Assembly (NCBI GenBank): GCA_017512725.1
Contig: JAFWEW010000032.1
Location: 186,001-250,000 of the forward strand
DNA length: 64,000 nucleotides
Direction of reading: 5' to 3'
From: Solobacterium sp.
GTDB taxonomy: Bacteria > Bacillota_I > Bacilli_A > Erysipelotrichales > Erysipelotrichaceae
The notes under the pieces are model-generated. The model was not told the DNA's origin. It saw nothing but the letters and a program-made list of their open reading frames with translations, and ran no database searches. Below are positions 7,129 through 16,089 of this stretch, piece by piece (position 1 is the stretch's first letter; the number at the start of each line of letters is the position of its first letter). The translations under genes were made by a program, and so were the position numbers.

Positions 7129-9343
7129 GATCATCCTGCTGGGAAAACCGACGTATATCCTGTTCCGGAACGACGAGACATTTTATACGGTCATGAAGTT
7201 CCGTCTGGAAGACAAAAGTGAAAAGGTCATTACCGTGACCGGTCTTTTGCCGCAGCGGCCGGAAACCGATGTGATTTACCGTATCTACGGTTCCTACATC
7301 GAACACCCGAAATACGGCATGCAGTTCAAGATCGAAGCCATGGAACGTCCGCTTCCAAGTGAAAGTGAGAGCGTCATCCGTTATCTCTGCGGTGTTCAGT
7401 TTCCCGGCATCGGCAAAAAGACGGCCGAAAAGATCGTTTCATTGCTTGGAGATGACTGCCTGACGATGATCCGGCAGGACCCGGAAGTGCTGTATCAGAT
7501 CCCGGGTCTTTCGGCAGAAAAGATCGAAATCATCAAAGAAGGAATCTCTCAGGAAGAAGACGGAATGGCGGATCTGGTCCGTTTTTTGAATGTGCACGGA
7601 ATCGGTGTCCGCAATCTGGTCCGTCTGAACCGTGCATATGGGAAAAAAGCACTGGAAAAGCTAAGAGAGAATCCGTACCGTGTCATGGAAGAATGTGACG
7701 GTTTCGGGTTTAAAACCGCAGACAAGATCGCACTGGCACTTGGTTTTGAAAAAGATGATTTCCGTCGTCTGACTGCTCTGATGATTGCATTGTGCATGGA
7801 TATCTGTGTTTCCAGGGGTGATTCCTACTGTCTGGAAGACGAGCTGTTTGAACGTTTTTACAAGGAAACTGAAATACCTGTATCGGAAGGGACAGCAGAA
7901 ACGGTTCTGGAAGAAGCCATCGGCCGGAAACAGCTGTTTGAAGAAGGGGATAAAGTCTTTCCAATCAGTCAGTACGAAAGTGAAACTACGGCAGCAGAGT
8001 TCCTCAAAGGTTTTCCGTATGAAAAACGGGATCCCTATGATGAACAGCAGCTGGAAGACAGCCTGGAAGAACTGCAGGAAAAAATGAGCATACGTTATGA
8101 CGACTGTCAGATCGCAGCGATCCATGCCTTCTTTGAACATCCGTTTATGATCGTTACCGGGGGACCCGGGACCGGAAAAACAACCGTAGTCCGTGCCCTT
8201 GTGACCCTGTACCGCAAACTGTACCCAGGGGCAACTGTAGTTACTGCAGCTCCAACCGGCAGAGCCGCTAAACGCCTTTCCCAGATGACCGACAATGATT
8301 CGATGACGATCCATTCGCTGCTCAAGTGGGACCTGGAAACCAATACCTTTGGCGTAACAGAAGAGGAACCGCTGTCAGCCGATCTCCTGATCATTGACGA
8401 GTTTTCCATGGTGGATGTCTGGCTGTTTTCCAATCTTCTGAAAGCCTCAAAACGGATCAAACAGATCTGTCTGATCGGTGATGAAGATCAGCTGCCAAGT
8501 GTCGGCCCCGGCTGTGTGCTGCGGGATATCATCCGTGCGGAAGTCGTTCCGCTGTACCGTCTGGAACAGATCCACCGGCAGAAAGAAGGCAGTGACGTGA
8601 TCCGTCTTGCCCATGACATTCACAGCGGGAAAGCAGATTTTGAAGCGCTTACCCATGACGTCGCATTCTTTGAATGTCCCCGCAATGATATCCGTGCCAA
8701 TGTCATTTCCATTGTCGCCAGTGCACTGAACAAGGGATACGACATGAATGATATTCAGGTCATCAGCCCAATCTATAACGGTAATGCGGGCATTGATGTG
8801 CTTAACAATGCCCTGCAGGAATACTTCAACCCCTATGATCCGACCGTAAAACAGATGAAGGTTGGCTATACGACATTCCGGATCAATGACAAGATCCTGC
8901 AGCTCAAGAATCAGCCGGATGATGATGTATACAACGGTGACATCGGAACGCTGGTCGATATCTACGATGCCAGTGAAACGGAGAATCATCAGGCAGTCAT
9001 TGTTGTCCAGTTTGATGAGATCTTCGTAGAATACAGCGGTGAGACACTCTCAAACATTACGCTTGCCTACTGTATTTCCGTTCATAAGAGCCAGGGCAGT
9101 GAGTATCCGATCGTCGTCATGCCGATCAGCTGGCAGTATGCGGTCATGCTGCAGCGGAAACTGCTGTATACCGGAGTGACAAGGGCCCGTCAGTCACTGG
9201 TTCTTCTTGGTGAAAAGTCTGCGTTCATGAAGGGGATTGAAACGCTGGAACGGCACGAACGCAGGACCTGTCTTACCGAACGGCTGTTGCTCGCGTTTCA
9301 GGAAAAACAGCTGGATCAGGCATTTGATGACTGGGAATCATGA
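7118..9343 (+). CDS. recD2: ATP-dependent 5'-3' DNA helicase RecD2
   Basis: A 741-residue RecD-like helicase of the long type found in bacteria without RecBC. ATG 7118 has GAGGGG seven bases upstream and is preferred to ATG 7103. The N-terminal domain has tandem helix-hairpin-helix segments (FPGIGKKTAEKI near residue 95). The SF1B motor begins with Walker A GGPGTGKTT near 348 and Walker B LLIIDEFSMVD near 423, and the C-terminal UvrD-like part includes VHKSQGSEYP and LYTGVTRARQSLVLLG. RecD2 acts in fork maintenance and recombination in B. subtilis and in DNA damage tolerance in Deinococcus. The mnmA-recD2 pairing recurs in Bacillota. Confidence 0.94.
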   Translation: MDAEIILLGKPTYILFRNDETFYTVMKFRLEDKSEKVITVTGLLPQRPETDVIYRIYGSYIEHPKYGMQFKIEAMERPLPSESESVIRYLCGVQFPGIGKKTAEKIVSLLGDDCLTMIRQDPEVLYQIPGLSAEKIEIIKEGISQEEDGMADLVRFLNVHGIGVRNLVRLNRAYGKKALEKLRENPYRVMEECDGFGFKTADKIALALGFEKDDFRRLTALMIALCMDICVSRGDSYCLEDELFERFYKETEIPVSEGTAETVLEEAIGRKQLFEEGDKVFPISQYESETTAAEFLKGFPYEKRDPYDEQQLEDSLEELQEKMSIRYDDCQIAAIHAFFEHPFMIVTGGPGTGKTTVVRALVTLYRKLYPGATVVTAAPTGRAAKRLSQMTDNDSMTIHSLLKWDLETNTFGVTEEEPLSADLLIIDEFSMVDVWLFSNLLKASKRIKQICLIGDEDQLPSVGPGCVLRDIIRAEVVPLYRLEQIHRQKEGSDVIRLAHDIHSGKADFEALTHDVAFFECPRNDIRANVISIVASALNKGYDMNDIQVISPIYNGNAGIDVLNNALQEYFNPYDPTVKQMKVGYTTFRINDKILQLKNQPDDDVYNGDIGTLVDIYDASETENHQAVIVVQFDEIFVEYSGETLSNITLAYCISVHKSQGSEYPIVVMPISWQYAVMLQRKLLYTGVTRARQSLVLLGEKSAFMKGIETLERHERRTCLTERLLLAFQEKQLDQAFDDWES

Positions 9344-9410
9344 ACAGGTAAATGCTGTCAGGAAACTTCAAATAAAGTAATTCAATGTTACTCGAAAGGG
9401 GATTATCGTT

Positions 9411-12350
9411 ATGCGCAGTCTGAAAAGAAAATTGATAACAGGATTAATTGTACTGGCGCTTGCGACAGCTGTGTTTGGCAGGCTTTTAAGAATCGCCATA
9501 CGGGTAATGACGATTTTTGATTACTATGAATCCGAACTCCAGCAGATGGAAGGGCTGCGTGATTCGATTATTACTGGTCTCGAACTTCAGAATAATGTCT
9601 TGAATAATCTGGATGAAGTAAGCCGAAAAAAGACATCGCTTTCCGCTCTTGCCTGTCAATACCGAATCAATGAGAACAATGATAATACTCCTTTCTTCTG
9701 CCAGAGTGGAGCCGTAATCCGTGTGGAAAACAAAACCGTCGCATATCCTTCGGGATTCCCGGAAGAAGTGGAATTCGATGCGGAACTGCTGATGGAACCG
9801 GAAGGGACGTTATATACCTCGCCTTATAAAGATACAGAAACCGGTGAAGAATGCGTGTACTGCGTTAATTATCATCAGCTGGATGAAACTTCCTGGTATA
9901 TCGAATGGAAAGACAACGAAGAGATTCTTGAAGAACAGAGTGAGCTGTTTGATGTGAATAAATATATGAAGGGAATCGAGGAGTCTTCCAAGATGAAGAT
10001 GCTTCTATTCCAGAATTCCGATTCTTCTTCAGACTCTCATCTTCTGCTGTACCGTTCGGAGGGTCTTCCGGACTATTCGACCACGGAGGAATTCGGAATT
10101 GATCAGGAAAAGATTTCATACTGGCTGAATTCCGAGACGGCAGACAAACGCACCGATCTTGAAGTTCTGAAGGTTGATGGCAAACAGTATATGACCTACT
10201 GTCAGAGAATCTCGGAGTTCTCTTCGATCCAGAATATGGTTTTGATTTGCATGAGTCCATACGATGAAACCGCTGCTCTGATTCGGGAACAGATCATCTC
10301 GGTCGTAATACTGTTTCTTTTGATTAGTCTCTTTGCACTGATCTGGTATGGTTCCACACTGATCCTGGTTCGGGATCACAGTCTGAATGAGCGGCAGAAA
10401 GAAGAACTTCGTCCCCGTGCGGTGTTTCGTCGGTTTGGCTCGGTCGTAATCGTGGGAAGTGTGATCATAGCGTTTACTGCGGCTATGTTGTTCTCATTGT
10501 TCAGGTTGTTTTCGGTGTACAACCAGGTGGATACGTCTCTTAAAACACTTGAACAACGCCTGAATCAGAACCAAAGTGAAAAGCTGATGACAGAGACGGT
10601 CATGAAATCCGACTATGAGGATTATGCAGTTCTGATTGGAACAGTTCTCGAGAATAATCCAGACAGTGCCACTGCAGCACAGCTTCAGAACTTCTGTGAT
10701 GTGATCGGTGCGAATTACATCATGTTGTTTGATCGGAACGGAACAGAAGTATTGTCCAATGCACGATACACGGGCCTGACGCTCGGTGCGGATCCACTTT
10801 CCGGAACCCCGGAATTCACAAGGCTTCTCAATGGCGTTCCGCTGCTGTCACAGAACCGGGAGACGATGACCGAAAACGTTCTGATTGGTGTCAGTTACGG
10901 AGAACCGGATGCGGATGGCCATTATCCGTCACTTCTGGTTGCGGTACCTTCCGAAAAGATTTATCAGGGGGCAGCTGAAAATACCGGGAGTATTCTGTCA
11001 TCACTTGTTTATGAAGGGATCCTTTCGTTTGCGGTGGATCCCGAAACCAAAATCATCAAAGCCGCAAGTGAGAGCACGCTGATCGGGAAAAGTGCAGCGG
11101 AACTCGGACTTCCGGAAGCTGCGTTTGTTTCAGGATACCGAGACTTCTTCAAACTGGACGGCATCTCCTACTATGGAGAAAGTGCGGAAATCGAGGGCAG
11201 TATCTACTGCTACGCAGCTGCGCATAATCATATCTATCGGAATGTTATGAGTTATGCATTATGGATCTGGGGATTCACGCTTGTTCTGCTGGGAGTCTTT
11301 ACAGTGGTTCTGCTGTTTGATTACCGGAAGTATTTTGATGACTGGAAGGATGTCGGTGAAGAACTGAAAGAAATACCGGCGGAAAATATTCCCGGATCCA
11401 TTCGTTCCAAATACTCCAAAGATCCTTCGGAACGCTGGAAACCAATGACGATGGACAAAGGAACCCATGCACCCCTGCACCACGCCTTCCTGGCATTGCA
11501 GGCTCTGCTTTTGATCTGTATCCTGATCATCGGGATCCGGGTGACATTCAATTCGTCTGGATCAAGTAATTCTCTGATCAGCTTCATCATTCAGGGGGAC
11601 TGGACAAAAGGATGGAATCTGTTCTCCTTCATCAGTATCCTGTTACTGCTCGGAGAAGTGATTGTTGTTGTAACGATCACCCGTCTCGTTCTGTATCTGA
11701 TAAGCAATGCGTTTGGTACAAGAGGGGAAACGATCTGCCGGCTCCTGGTGAGTCTTGTAAGCTATGGAGGTGTGATCTTCTTTGTCTATTCGGTCTTCTA
11801 TTATCTTGGTTTCCAGCCGAATACCCTGCTGGCTTCACTCGGACTGATGTCATTTGCAGTTTCACTCGGTGCCAAGGATTTGCTTACCGATATCATTGCG
11901 GGGCTTTCAATCGTATTTGAGGGCGAATACCAGGTTGGCGATATTATCGATGTCGGCGGCTACCGCGGCGAAGTACTTGAGATTGGGGTGCGTACTACGA
12001 AACTAGAAGGTCCTGGGGGAAATATCAAGATCATCAGTAACCGGGATATCAAGAATGTCATAAACATGACCCGGAAGAATTCCTGGTATCCGCTGGAAGT
12101 CGTTATTGCCAGTGACCTTCCGCTGGATCAGATCGAAGAAATGCTTCAGAAGAAACTGCCTTCCATCGGGGAATCCATTCCTCAGGTCATCAGCGGCCCG
12201 TACTATAATGGTGTTATTTCTTTCGGCAAGGGAACCGTTACTCTATCAATCATCACCGAATTTAATGAAAAGGATTATCATTACGTCCAGCGTGCACTGA
12301 AACACGCAGTCGCAACCGCATTTGAGGAATACGACATCAGTATCAAGTAA
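9411..12350 (+). CDS. Large MscS-type mechanosensitive channel with extracytoplasmic sensor-like regions
   Basis: A 979-residue protein. Only the last 200 residues match MscS: pore helix ASLGLMSFAVSLGAKDLL near 806, then the beta domain FEGEYQVGDIIDVGGYRGEVLEIGVRTTKL. Ahead of it lie an N-terminal helix (about 8-30), a soluble region (about 30-290), two helices (about 293-316 and 345-370), a second soluble region (about 375-605), and at least four more helices. The two loops resemble extracellular sensing domains in size and placement, but I cannot assign a fold. The SD AAAGGGG lies nine bases upstream. MscS channels release osmolytes on membrane tension; gating by a ligand is a possibility, not shown. 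Confidence 0.85.
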   Translation: MRSLKRKLITGLIVLALATAVFGRLLRIAIRVMTIFDYYESELQQMEGLRDSIITGLELQNNVLNNLDEVSRKKTSLSALACQYRINENNDNTPFFCQSGAVIRVENKTVAYPSGFPEEVEFDAELLMEPEGTLYTSPYKDTETGEECVYCVNYHQLDETSWYIEWKDNEEILEEQSELFDVNKYMKGIEESSKMKMLLFQNSDSSSDSHLLLYRSEGLPDYSTTEEFGIDQEKISYWLNSETADKRTDLEVLKVDGKQYMTYCQRISEFSSIQNMVLICMSPYDETAALIREQIISVVILFLLISLFALIWYGSTLILVRDHSLNERQKEELRPRAVFRRFGSVVIVGSVIIAFTAAMLFSLFRLFSVYNQVDTSLKTLEQRLNQNQSEKLMTETVMKSDYEDYAVLIGTVLENNPDSATAAQLQNFCDVIGANYIMLFDRNGTEVLSNARYTGLTLGADPLSGTPEFTRLLNGVPLLSQNRETMTENVLIGVSYGEPDADGHYPSLLVAVPSEKIYQGAAENTGSILSSLVYEGILSFAVDPETKIIKAASESTLIGKSAAELGLPEAAFVSGYRDFFKLDGISYYGESAEIEGSIYCYAAAHNHIYRNVMSYALWIWGFTLVLLGVFTVVLLFDYRKYFDDWKDVGEELKEIPAENIPGSIRSKYSKDPSERWKPMTMDKGTHAPLHHAFLALQALLLICILIIGIRVTFNSSGSSNSLISFIIQGDWTKGWNLFSFISILLLLGEVIVVVTITRLVLYLISNAFGTRGETICRLLVSLVSYGGVIFFVYSVFYYLGFQPNTLLASLGLMSFAVSLGAKDLLTDIIAGLSIVFEGEYQVGDIIDVGGYRGEVLEIGVRTTKLEGPGGNIKIISNRDIKNVINMTRKNSWYPLEVVIASDLPLDQIEEMLQKKLPSIGESIPQVISGPYYNGVISFGKGTVTLSIITEFNEKDYHYVQRALKHAVATAFEEYDISIK

Positions 12351-12422
12351 ATTTATGTATAAACCGGAAAGAACTCTTGTCTCTTAAGTGCATCTGGGGA
12401 TCGTTCCATTCGAATCAAACAG

Positions 12423-12444
12423 CAGGATTCCGTACCGGATCCTG
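12423..12444 (+). terminator. Stem-loop after the MscS gene, possible terminator
   Basis: CAGGATTCCG / CGGATCCTG pairs over nine positions with one bulged T and loop TAC. No proper U-tract follows (AATGATGTATTTTG), so termination is uncertain. Confidence 0.35.
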
Positions 12445-12491
12445 AATGATGTATTTTGTAATGAATATAAACAGATGGAGGATTTAACTGC

Positions 12492-13073
12492 ATGTATTAC
12501 TATTATCTGAATCCGAACGATCATAATTCCATTGTTCGAATCAATGAGGAGGGAGTCACATCCAGACTGGATCTGTTATATAACGAATGGGTGCCGGTAT
12601 CTGTGATCGACAGCAATAAGCTTCTGTCATTAAACGCGTCCGATGTTCAAATGATTCAGAAGGCATTTGAAATCGCAAACGTGGCACACCGTGATCAGAA
12701 AGATAAAGCGGGCATGGATTATATCAATCATCCGCTGACCGTTGCAGGGCTTTGTACAGGTAACGTAACTGCTATCACTGCCGCTCTGCTTCACGATGTT
12801 GTGGAAGATTCGAAACTGACATTAGATGATCTGAACAAAAAGGGATTCCCGGCAAGTGTCATTGAAGCAGTGGATGCTTTGACACGCCGGAAGGAAGAAC
12901 CGCGGGATGTCTATCTCGAGCGGGTAAAACAGAACCCGACAGCCGTTCAGGTCAAGCTTGCAGATCTGATGCACAACTCCGATCTTTCGAGATTTTCCTC
13001 TCCAAGTGAAAAAGATATTGCACGGGCAGAAACCTATCGGAAGGAGATGGCATTCCTGGAAGACAAAAAATAA
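12492..13073 (+). CDS. HD-domain protein, small alarmone hydrolase-like
   Basis: A 193-residue protein with the hydrolase motifs of the RelA/SpoT family but no synthetase domain. Visible are AHRDQKDKAGMDYINHPLTVA, then ALLHDVVEDS with the metal-binding HD pair, and VKLADLMHNSDLSR. Mesh1/SAH-type proteins remove pyrophosphate from (p)ppGpp. The first 55 residues (MYYYYLNPNDH...) are an additional N-terminal segment of unknown role. SD TGGAGG lies nine bases upstream. Whether it acts on alarmones is inferred from motifs; other HD phosphohydrolases remain possible. Its 3' end is shared with the terminator of the convergent ABC operon. Confidence 0.78.
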   Translation: MYYYYLNPNDHNSIVRINEEGVTSRLDLLYNEWVPVSVIDSNKLLSLNASDVQMIQKAFEIANVAHRDQKDKAGMDYINHPLTVAGLCTGNVTAITAALLHDVVEDSKLTLDDLNKKGFPASVIEAVDALTRRKEEPRDVYLERVKQNPTAVQVKLADLMHNSDLSRFSSPSEKDIARAETYRKEMAFLEDKK

Positions 13074-13094
13074 CACACCCGAAGATGTGTTATT
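13065..13094 (-). terminator. Terminator of the minus-strand ABC importer operon
   Basis: On the minus strand, AATAACACA and TGTGTTATT form a perfect nine-pair stem followed by six Ts (the A6 at 13065-13070). The stem overlaps the last codons of the plus-strand HD gene, so both convergent genes end here. Confidence 0.82.
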
Positions 13095-13104
13095 GAACTG
13101 CCTG

Positions 13105-13911
13105 TTATTTGGAGAGGAGTGCCTGATCGTTGGCGAATTCTTCACCGCTTGCAGCTTCGAATTTTTTCATAAGATCCTCAACCGTGAGGTTCTTTTTTTC
13201 TTCTCCGCGTACATCCAGCAGTACTTTGCCTTCATCCATCATGATCAGACGGTTTCCGATGTTGATTGCATCCCGCATGTTGTGGGTGACCATCATCGTT
13301 GTCAGATGATTTTCCTCGACGATCTCCTTGGTAAGATCAAGTACCAGCTTTGCCGTCTTTGGATCCAGTGCTGCGGTATGTTCATCCAGCAGCAGGATCT
13401 TCGGCTTCTGCAGGGTTGCCATGAGAAGGGTAAGTGCCTGTCTCTGACCGCCAGAGAGCAGACCAACTTTTGTCTGCATCCGATCCTCAAGACCAAGACC
13501 GAGCGTCGCAAGCTTCTCACGGAACATCTGCCGGTCGGCATTCTTAACATTCCAGGACAGGCCGCGCTTCATGCCGCGCCGTGCCGCAAGGGCAAGATTC
13601 TCTTCAATCTGCATGTCTGCCGCCGTACCGGTCATCGGATCCTGGAAAACACGGCCGATGAGATAGGCACGTTTGTAATCCGGAAGACCGGTGACATCGG
13701 TCTCATCGATGAAGATGGATCCCTCATCGATGGGCCATACACCGGCGACCGCATTGAGCATGGTGCTCTTGCCGGCTCCGTTACCACCGATCACCGTGAC
13801 AAAATCACTTTCCTCAAGTTCGAGGTTGACGTGGTTCAGGGCAATCTTTTCATTGATCGTACCGGGATTGAAGGTCTTGCATACATTATTGACTCTGAGC
13901 ATTGTCTTCAT
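13105..13911 (-). CDS. ABC importer ATP-binding protein (Trp/Tyr uptake type)
   Basis: A 268-residue ABC ATPase. It has Walker A GGNGAGKST, signature LLSGGQRQALTLLMA, Walker B KILLLDEHTAALD and the switch histidine in MMVTHNM. ATG 13911 is chosen because GGGAGG ends nine bases upstream; an in-frame ATG at 13920 abuts the SD. Together with the permease and lipoprotein upstream it forms the three-component system annotated in many Bacillota as a putative tryptophan/tyrosine transporter (TrpXYZ-like). It is last in the operon, beginning two bases before the end of the permease stop region, and ends at a strong terminator. Confidence 0.88.
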   Translation of the reverse strand: MKTMLRVNNVCKTFNPGTINEKIALNHVNLELEESDFVTVIGGNGAGKSTMLNAVAGVWPIDEGSIFIDETDVTGLPDYKRAYLIGRVFQDPMTGTAADMQIEENLALAARRGMKRGLSWNVKNADRQMFREKLATLGLGLEDRMQTKVGLLSGGQRQALTLLMATLQKPKILLLDEHTAALDPKTAKLVLDLTKEIVEENHLTTMMVTHNMRDAINIGNRLIMMDEGKVLLDVRGEEKKNLTVEDLMKKFEAASGEEFANDQALLSK

Positions 13912-13912
13912 A

Positions 13913-14857
13913 TTACGCATCCTCCCTGGAAGACTTCATGGAACGCTTGCCGGCTAACCGGAAGGAAGTCTTCGACTTTGCCTGCAGGTTCGGTACCGCA
14001 AGGAAGATGGCAACGACAACTGCGGTCAGAAGTTTCAGATAGTTGGAATCGAGCTTCAGCCAGAGCACGATAACGATGACGAAGTAGTAGATGATGCCGC
14101 CAACCACAACAAAGATCAGACGGCCGGCAAAGTTCAGGTGCTTGCCAAGCAGGGCGTTGCCCAGGACTTCACCGATGATAACTGCCGCAAGACCGATAAC
14201 GATCGCACCGCGGCCCATGTTGATATCCGCAAATCCCTGATACTGGGAAAGCAGTCCGCCGGATAATGCAACAAATCCGTTGGCCATCGCAAAGCCGATC
14301 ACCTTCATGGAATTGATGTTGATGCTCTGGGCTTTGGCCATCTCCTGGTTGCAGCCGGTTGCACGCATGGCGCTTCCGTGCTGGGTGCCGAAGTACCAGT
14401 ACAGAAGGGCAATCAGTGCTGCTGCAAGCAGTCCCGCTGCCAGGATGGAACCGGGAATGTTACGGCTTGTCACATACAGCACATACTTGCCGACCGGGAT
14501 ACCGCGGTTGGCAGCCATGCCCATGATCGCAAGATTGATGGAATACAGGGCAAACTGCGTCAGGATACCGGCCAGGATCGCCGGTATATCAAAGACCGTA
14601 TGCAGGAACCCTGTAACGGTACCGGCAAGAATGCCTGCAATTGCGGCAATCAACAGAGCGACTACCGGATTGACGCCTGCCAGCACCAGCATAACGGTAA
14701 CCGCACCGCCGGTTGTAAAGGAACCGTCAACGGTCAGATCACTGGTACCCAGCAGCCGGAACGTGATGTACACGCCAAGCGCCATGAATCCCCAGATAAT
14801 GCCCTGCGCAATACCGCCGGGAAGTGCCCCAAGCAGATTTCCAAAATTCAAACTCAT
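13913..14857 (-). CDS. ABC importer permease (Trp/Tyr uptake type)
   Basis: A 314-residue, very hydrophobic protein with about eight to nine membrane segments. It belongs to the branched-chain/ribose-type permease superfamily; ITFRLLGTSDLTVDGSFTTGG and the RATGCNQEMAKAQSI cytoplasmic loop (contact for the ATPase) are typical of the subgroup paired with DUF534-like binding proteins. The SD GGAGG lies 11 bases upstream. It sits between the lipoprotein gene and the ATPase gene, behind an intercistronic hairpin. Substrate assignment is by family association only. Confidence 0.86.
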   Translation of the reverse strand: MSLNFGNLLGALPGGIAQGIIWGFMALGVYITFRLLGTSDLTVDGSFTTGGAVTVMLVLAGVNPVVALLIAAIAGILAGTVTGFLHTVFDIPAILAGILTQFALYSINLAIMGMAANRGIPVGKYVLYVTSRNIPGSILAAGLLAAALIALLYWYFGTQHGSAMRATGCNQEMAKAQSININSMKVIGFAMANGFVALSGGLLSQYQGFADINMGRGAIVIGLAAVIIGEVLGNALLGKHLNFAGRLIFVVVGGIIYYFVIVIVLWLKLDSNYLKLLTAVVVAIFLAVPNLQAKSKTSFRLAGKRSMKSSREDA

Positions 14858-14894
14858 AATTCGATAAACCTCCGGGTAATACTTCGAAAATAGA

Positions 14895-14923
14895 GAAAAT
14901 ACGGGGTGTCATTCACCCCGTAT
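14895..14923 (-). terminator. Intercistronic hairpin between binding-protein and permease genes
   Basis: On the minus strand, ATACGGGGTG and CACCCCGTAT form a perfect ten-pair stem with a five-base loop, followed by TTTTC. It lies directly after the lipoprotein gene and before the permease gene. Such partial terminators commonly raise the amount of binding protein relative to the membrane components. Confidence 0.75.
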
Positions 14924-14947
14924 GGAAACACACAGAATGTGATTCTG

Positions 14948-15949
14948 TTATTCCGGCCGAGCTGCTTCTTCGTAATCGGACGGAACGGTGATGCCAAGTG
15001 CCTTGCAGCGTTCTGCGTCATATTTCTTGATCGGGTTCTGGTAGTACTCGATCGGCATTTCGCTGACATTTGATTCACCCTTGAGGATCTTGGCAGCCAT
15101 TGCACCGGTGGTCTTTCCAAGTTCATAGTAATCAATGGAAAGGGTAGCGATGCCGCAGCCGGCCATGATGCCTTCTTCACCGCAGATGATCGGAATTCCT
15201 GCTTCGGAAGCTACCGCATCGATGAGACCGGTATTGGAAGCAGCAGTGTTGTCAGTCGGGATATAGAGTGCATCTACTTCCGAAACAACTTCGGTTGTAA
15301 CAGCCTGTACATCATTGGAATCGGTGAAGGTCTTGACGATAACGGTCTTGCCTTTTGCTTCGAGGCATTCCTTGACGACTTCTGCCTGATATTTGGAGTT
15401 TGCTTCTGCAGAGCAGTAGAGGATACCGATTGTCTTTGCATCCGGTACCAGTTCATCAAACATATCCGCCTGCTTGTCGAGCGGTGCGAGATCGGATGTG
15501 CCGGAGACATTGGTTCCAACGGTTCCGTTGAAGTCATCGATTTCCAGTGCAGTTCCGTATTCGGTAATTGCGGTGCCGAGTACCGGAATATCTGCAGTGC
15601 CGCTTGCTGCTGCCTGAAGGGCAGGTGTAGCAATTGCAAGGATCAGATCGGTCTTTTCGGTTACGAAGCCGGAGACGATGGAAGAGCAGGTTGCGACATC
15701 GCCGGCAGCGTTCTGAACGTTGAACTCAACTGCATCTGCGCCAAGTTCCGCAACCAGTTCATCCTGGAAGCCCTGAGCTGCCGCATCCAGTGCGACATGC
15801 TGGACAAGCTGTACAATACCGACGTTGAACTTTTTGCCGTCGGTGCCTGCAGGTTCGTTACTGCCTGTTCCGGTTCCGGTGCTGCCTGCACATGCAGTCA
15901 TACCGAGACACAGCAGGCCTGAAATCAATACTTTTGTAAATTTTTTCAT
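14948..15949 (-). CDS. ABC importer substrate-binding lipoprotein (Trp/Tyr uptake type)
   Basis: A 333-residue protein with a lipoprotein signal (MKKFTKVLISGLLCLGMTAC, lipobox cysteine at 20). The mature part is the ABC substrate-binding fold of the DUF534-like family: FNVGIVQLVQHVALDAAAQGF, PVLGTAITEYG, TIGILYCSAEANSKYQ and DALYIPTDNTAASN. ATG 15949 is preferred because AGGGGG ends ten bases upstream; the ATG at 15958 would be one base from it. It is first in the operon behind a strong promoter. Amino-acid specificity (tryptophan or tyrosine) is inferred from family annotation. Confidence 0.88.
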   Translation of the reverse strand: MKKFTKVLISGLLCLGMTACAGSTGTGTGSNEPAGTDGKKFNVGIVQLVQHVALDAAAQGFQDELVAELGADAVEFNVQNAAGDVATCSSIVSGFVTEKTDLILAIATPALQAAASGTADIPVLGTAITEYGTALEIDDFNGTVGTNVSGTSDLAPLDKQADMFDELVPDAKTIGILYCSAEANSKYQAEVVKECLEAKGKTVIVKTFTDSNDVQAVTTEVVSEVDALYIPTDNTAASNTGLIDAVASEAGIPIICGEEGIMAGCGIATLSIDYYELGKTTGAMAAKILKGESNVSEMPIEYYQNPIKKYDAERCKALGITVPSDYEEAARPE

Positions 15950-15987
15950 TTGTTTCATTCCCCCTGAAAGTGTTTACACACTCTGAA

Positions 15988-16016
15988 ATTTTATTACACG
16001 AACTATCATTGGTCAA
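15988..16016 (-). promoter_or_regulatory. Sigma-A promoter of the ABC importer operon
   Basis: On the minus strand, -35 TTGACC (16016-16011), a 17-base spacer and -10 TAAAAT (15993-15988). The leader to the lipoprotein start is about 35 bases. No T-box or other riboswitch precedes this operon. The inverted repeat GTGTGTAAACAC lies just downstream of the -10. Confidence 0.82.
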
Positions 16017-16089
16017 TGAGAAAAACTATTTTTCATTGGAATAATATTTAATTTCTTCTGTTCCGCATTGCAGGAAAGAATGCTATGAT

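Noticed and set aside
12350-12491. A tRNA gene, suggested by a TTCGAATC stretch near 12410
   Set aside because: No acceptor stem, anticodon arm or D arm can be built around it.
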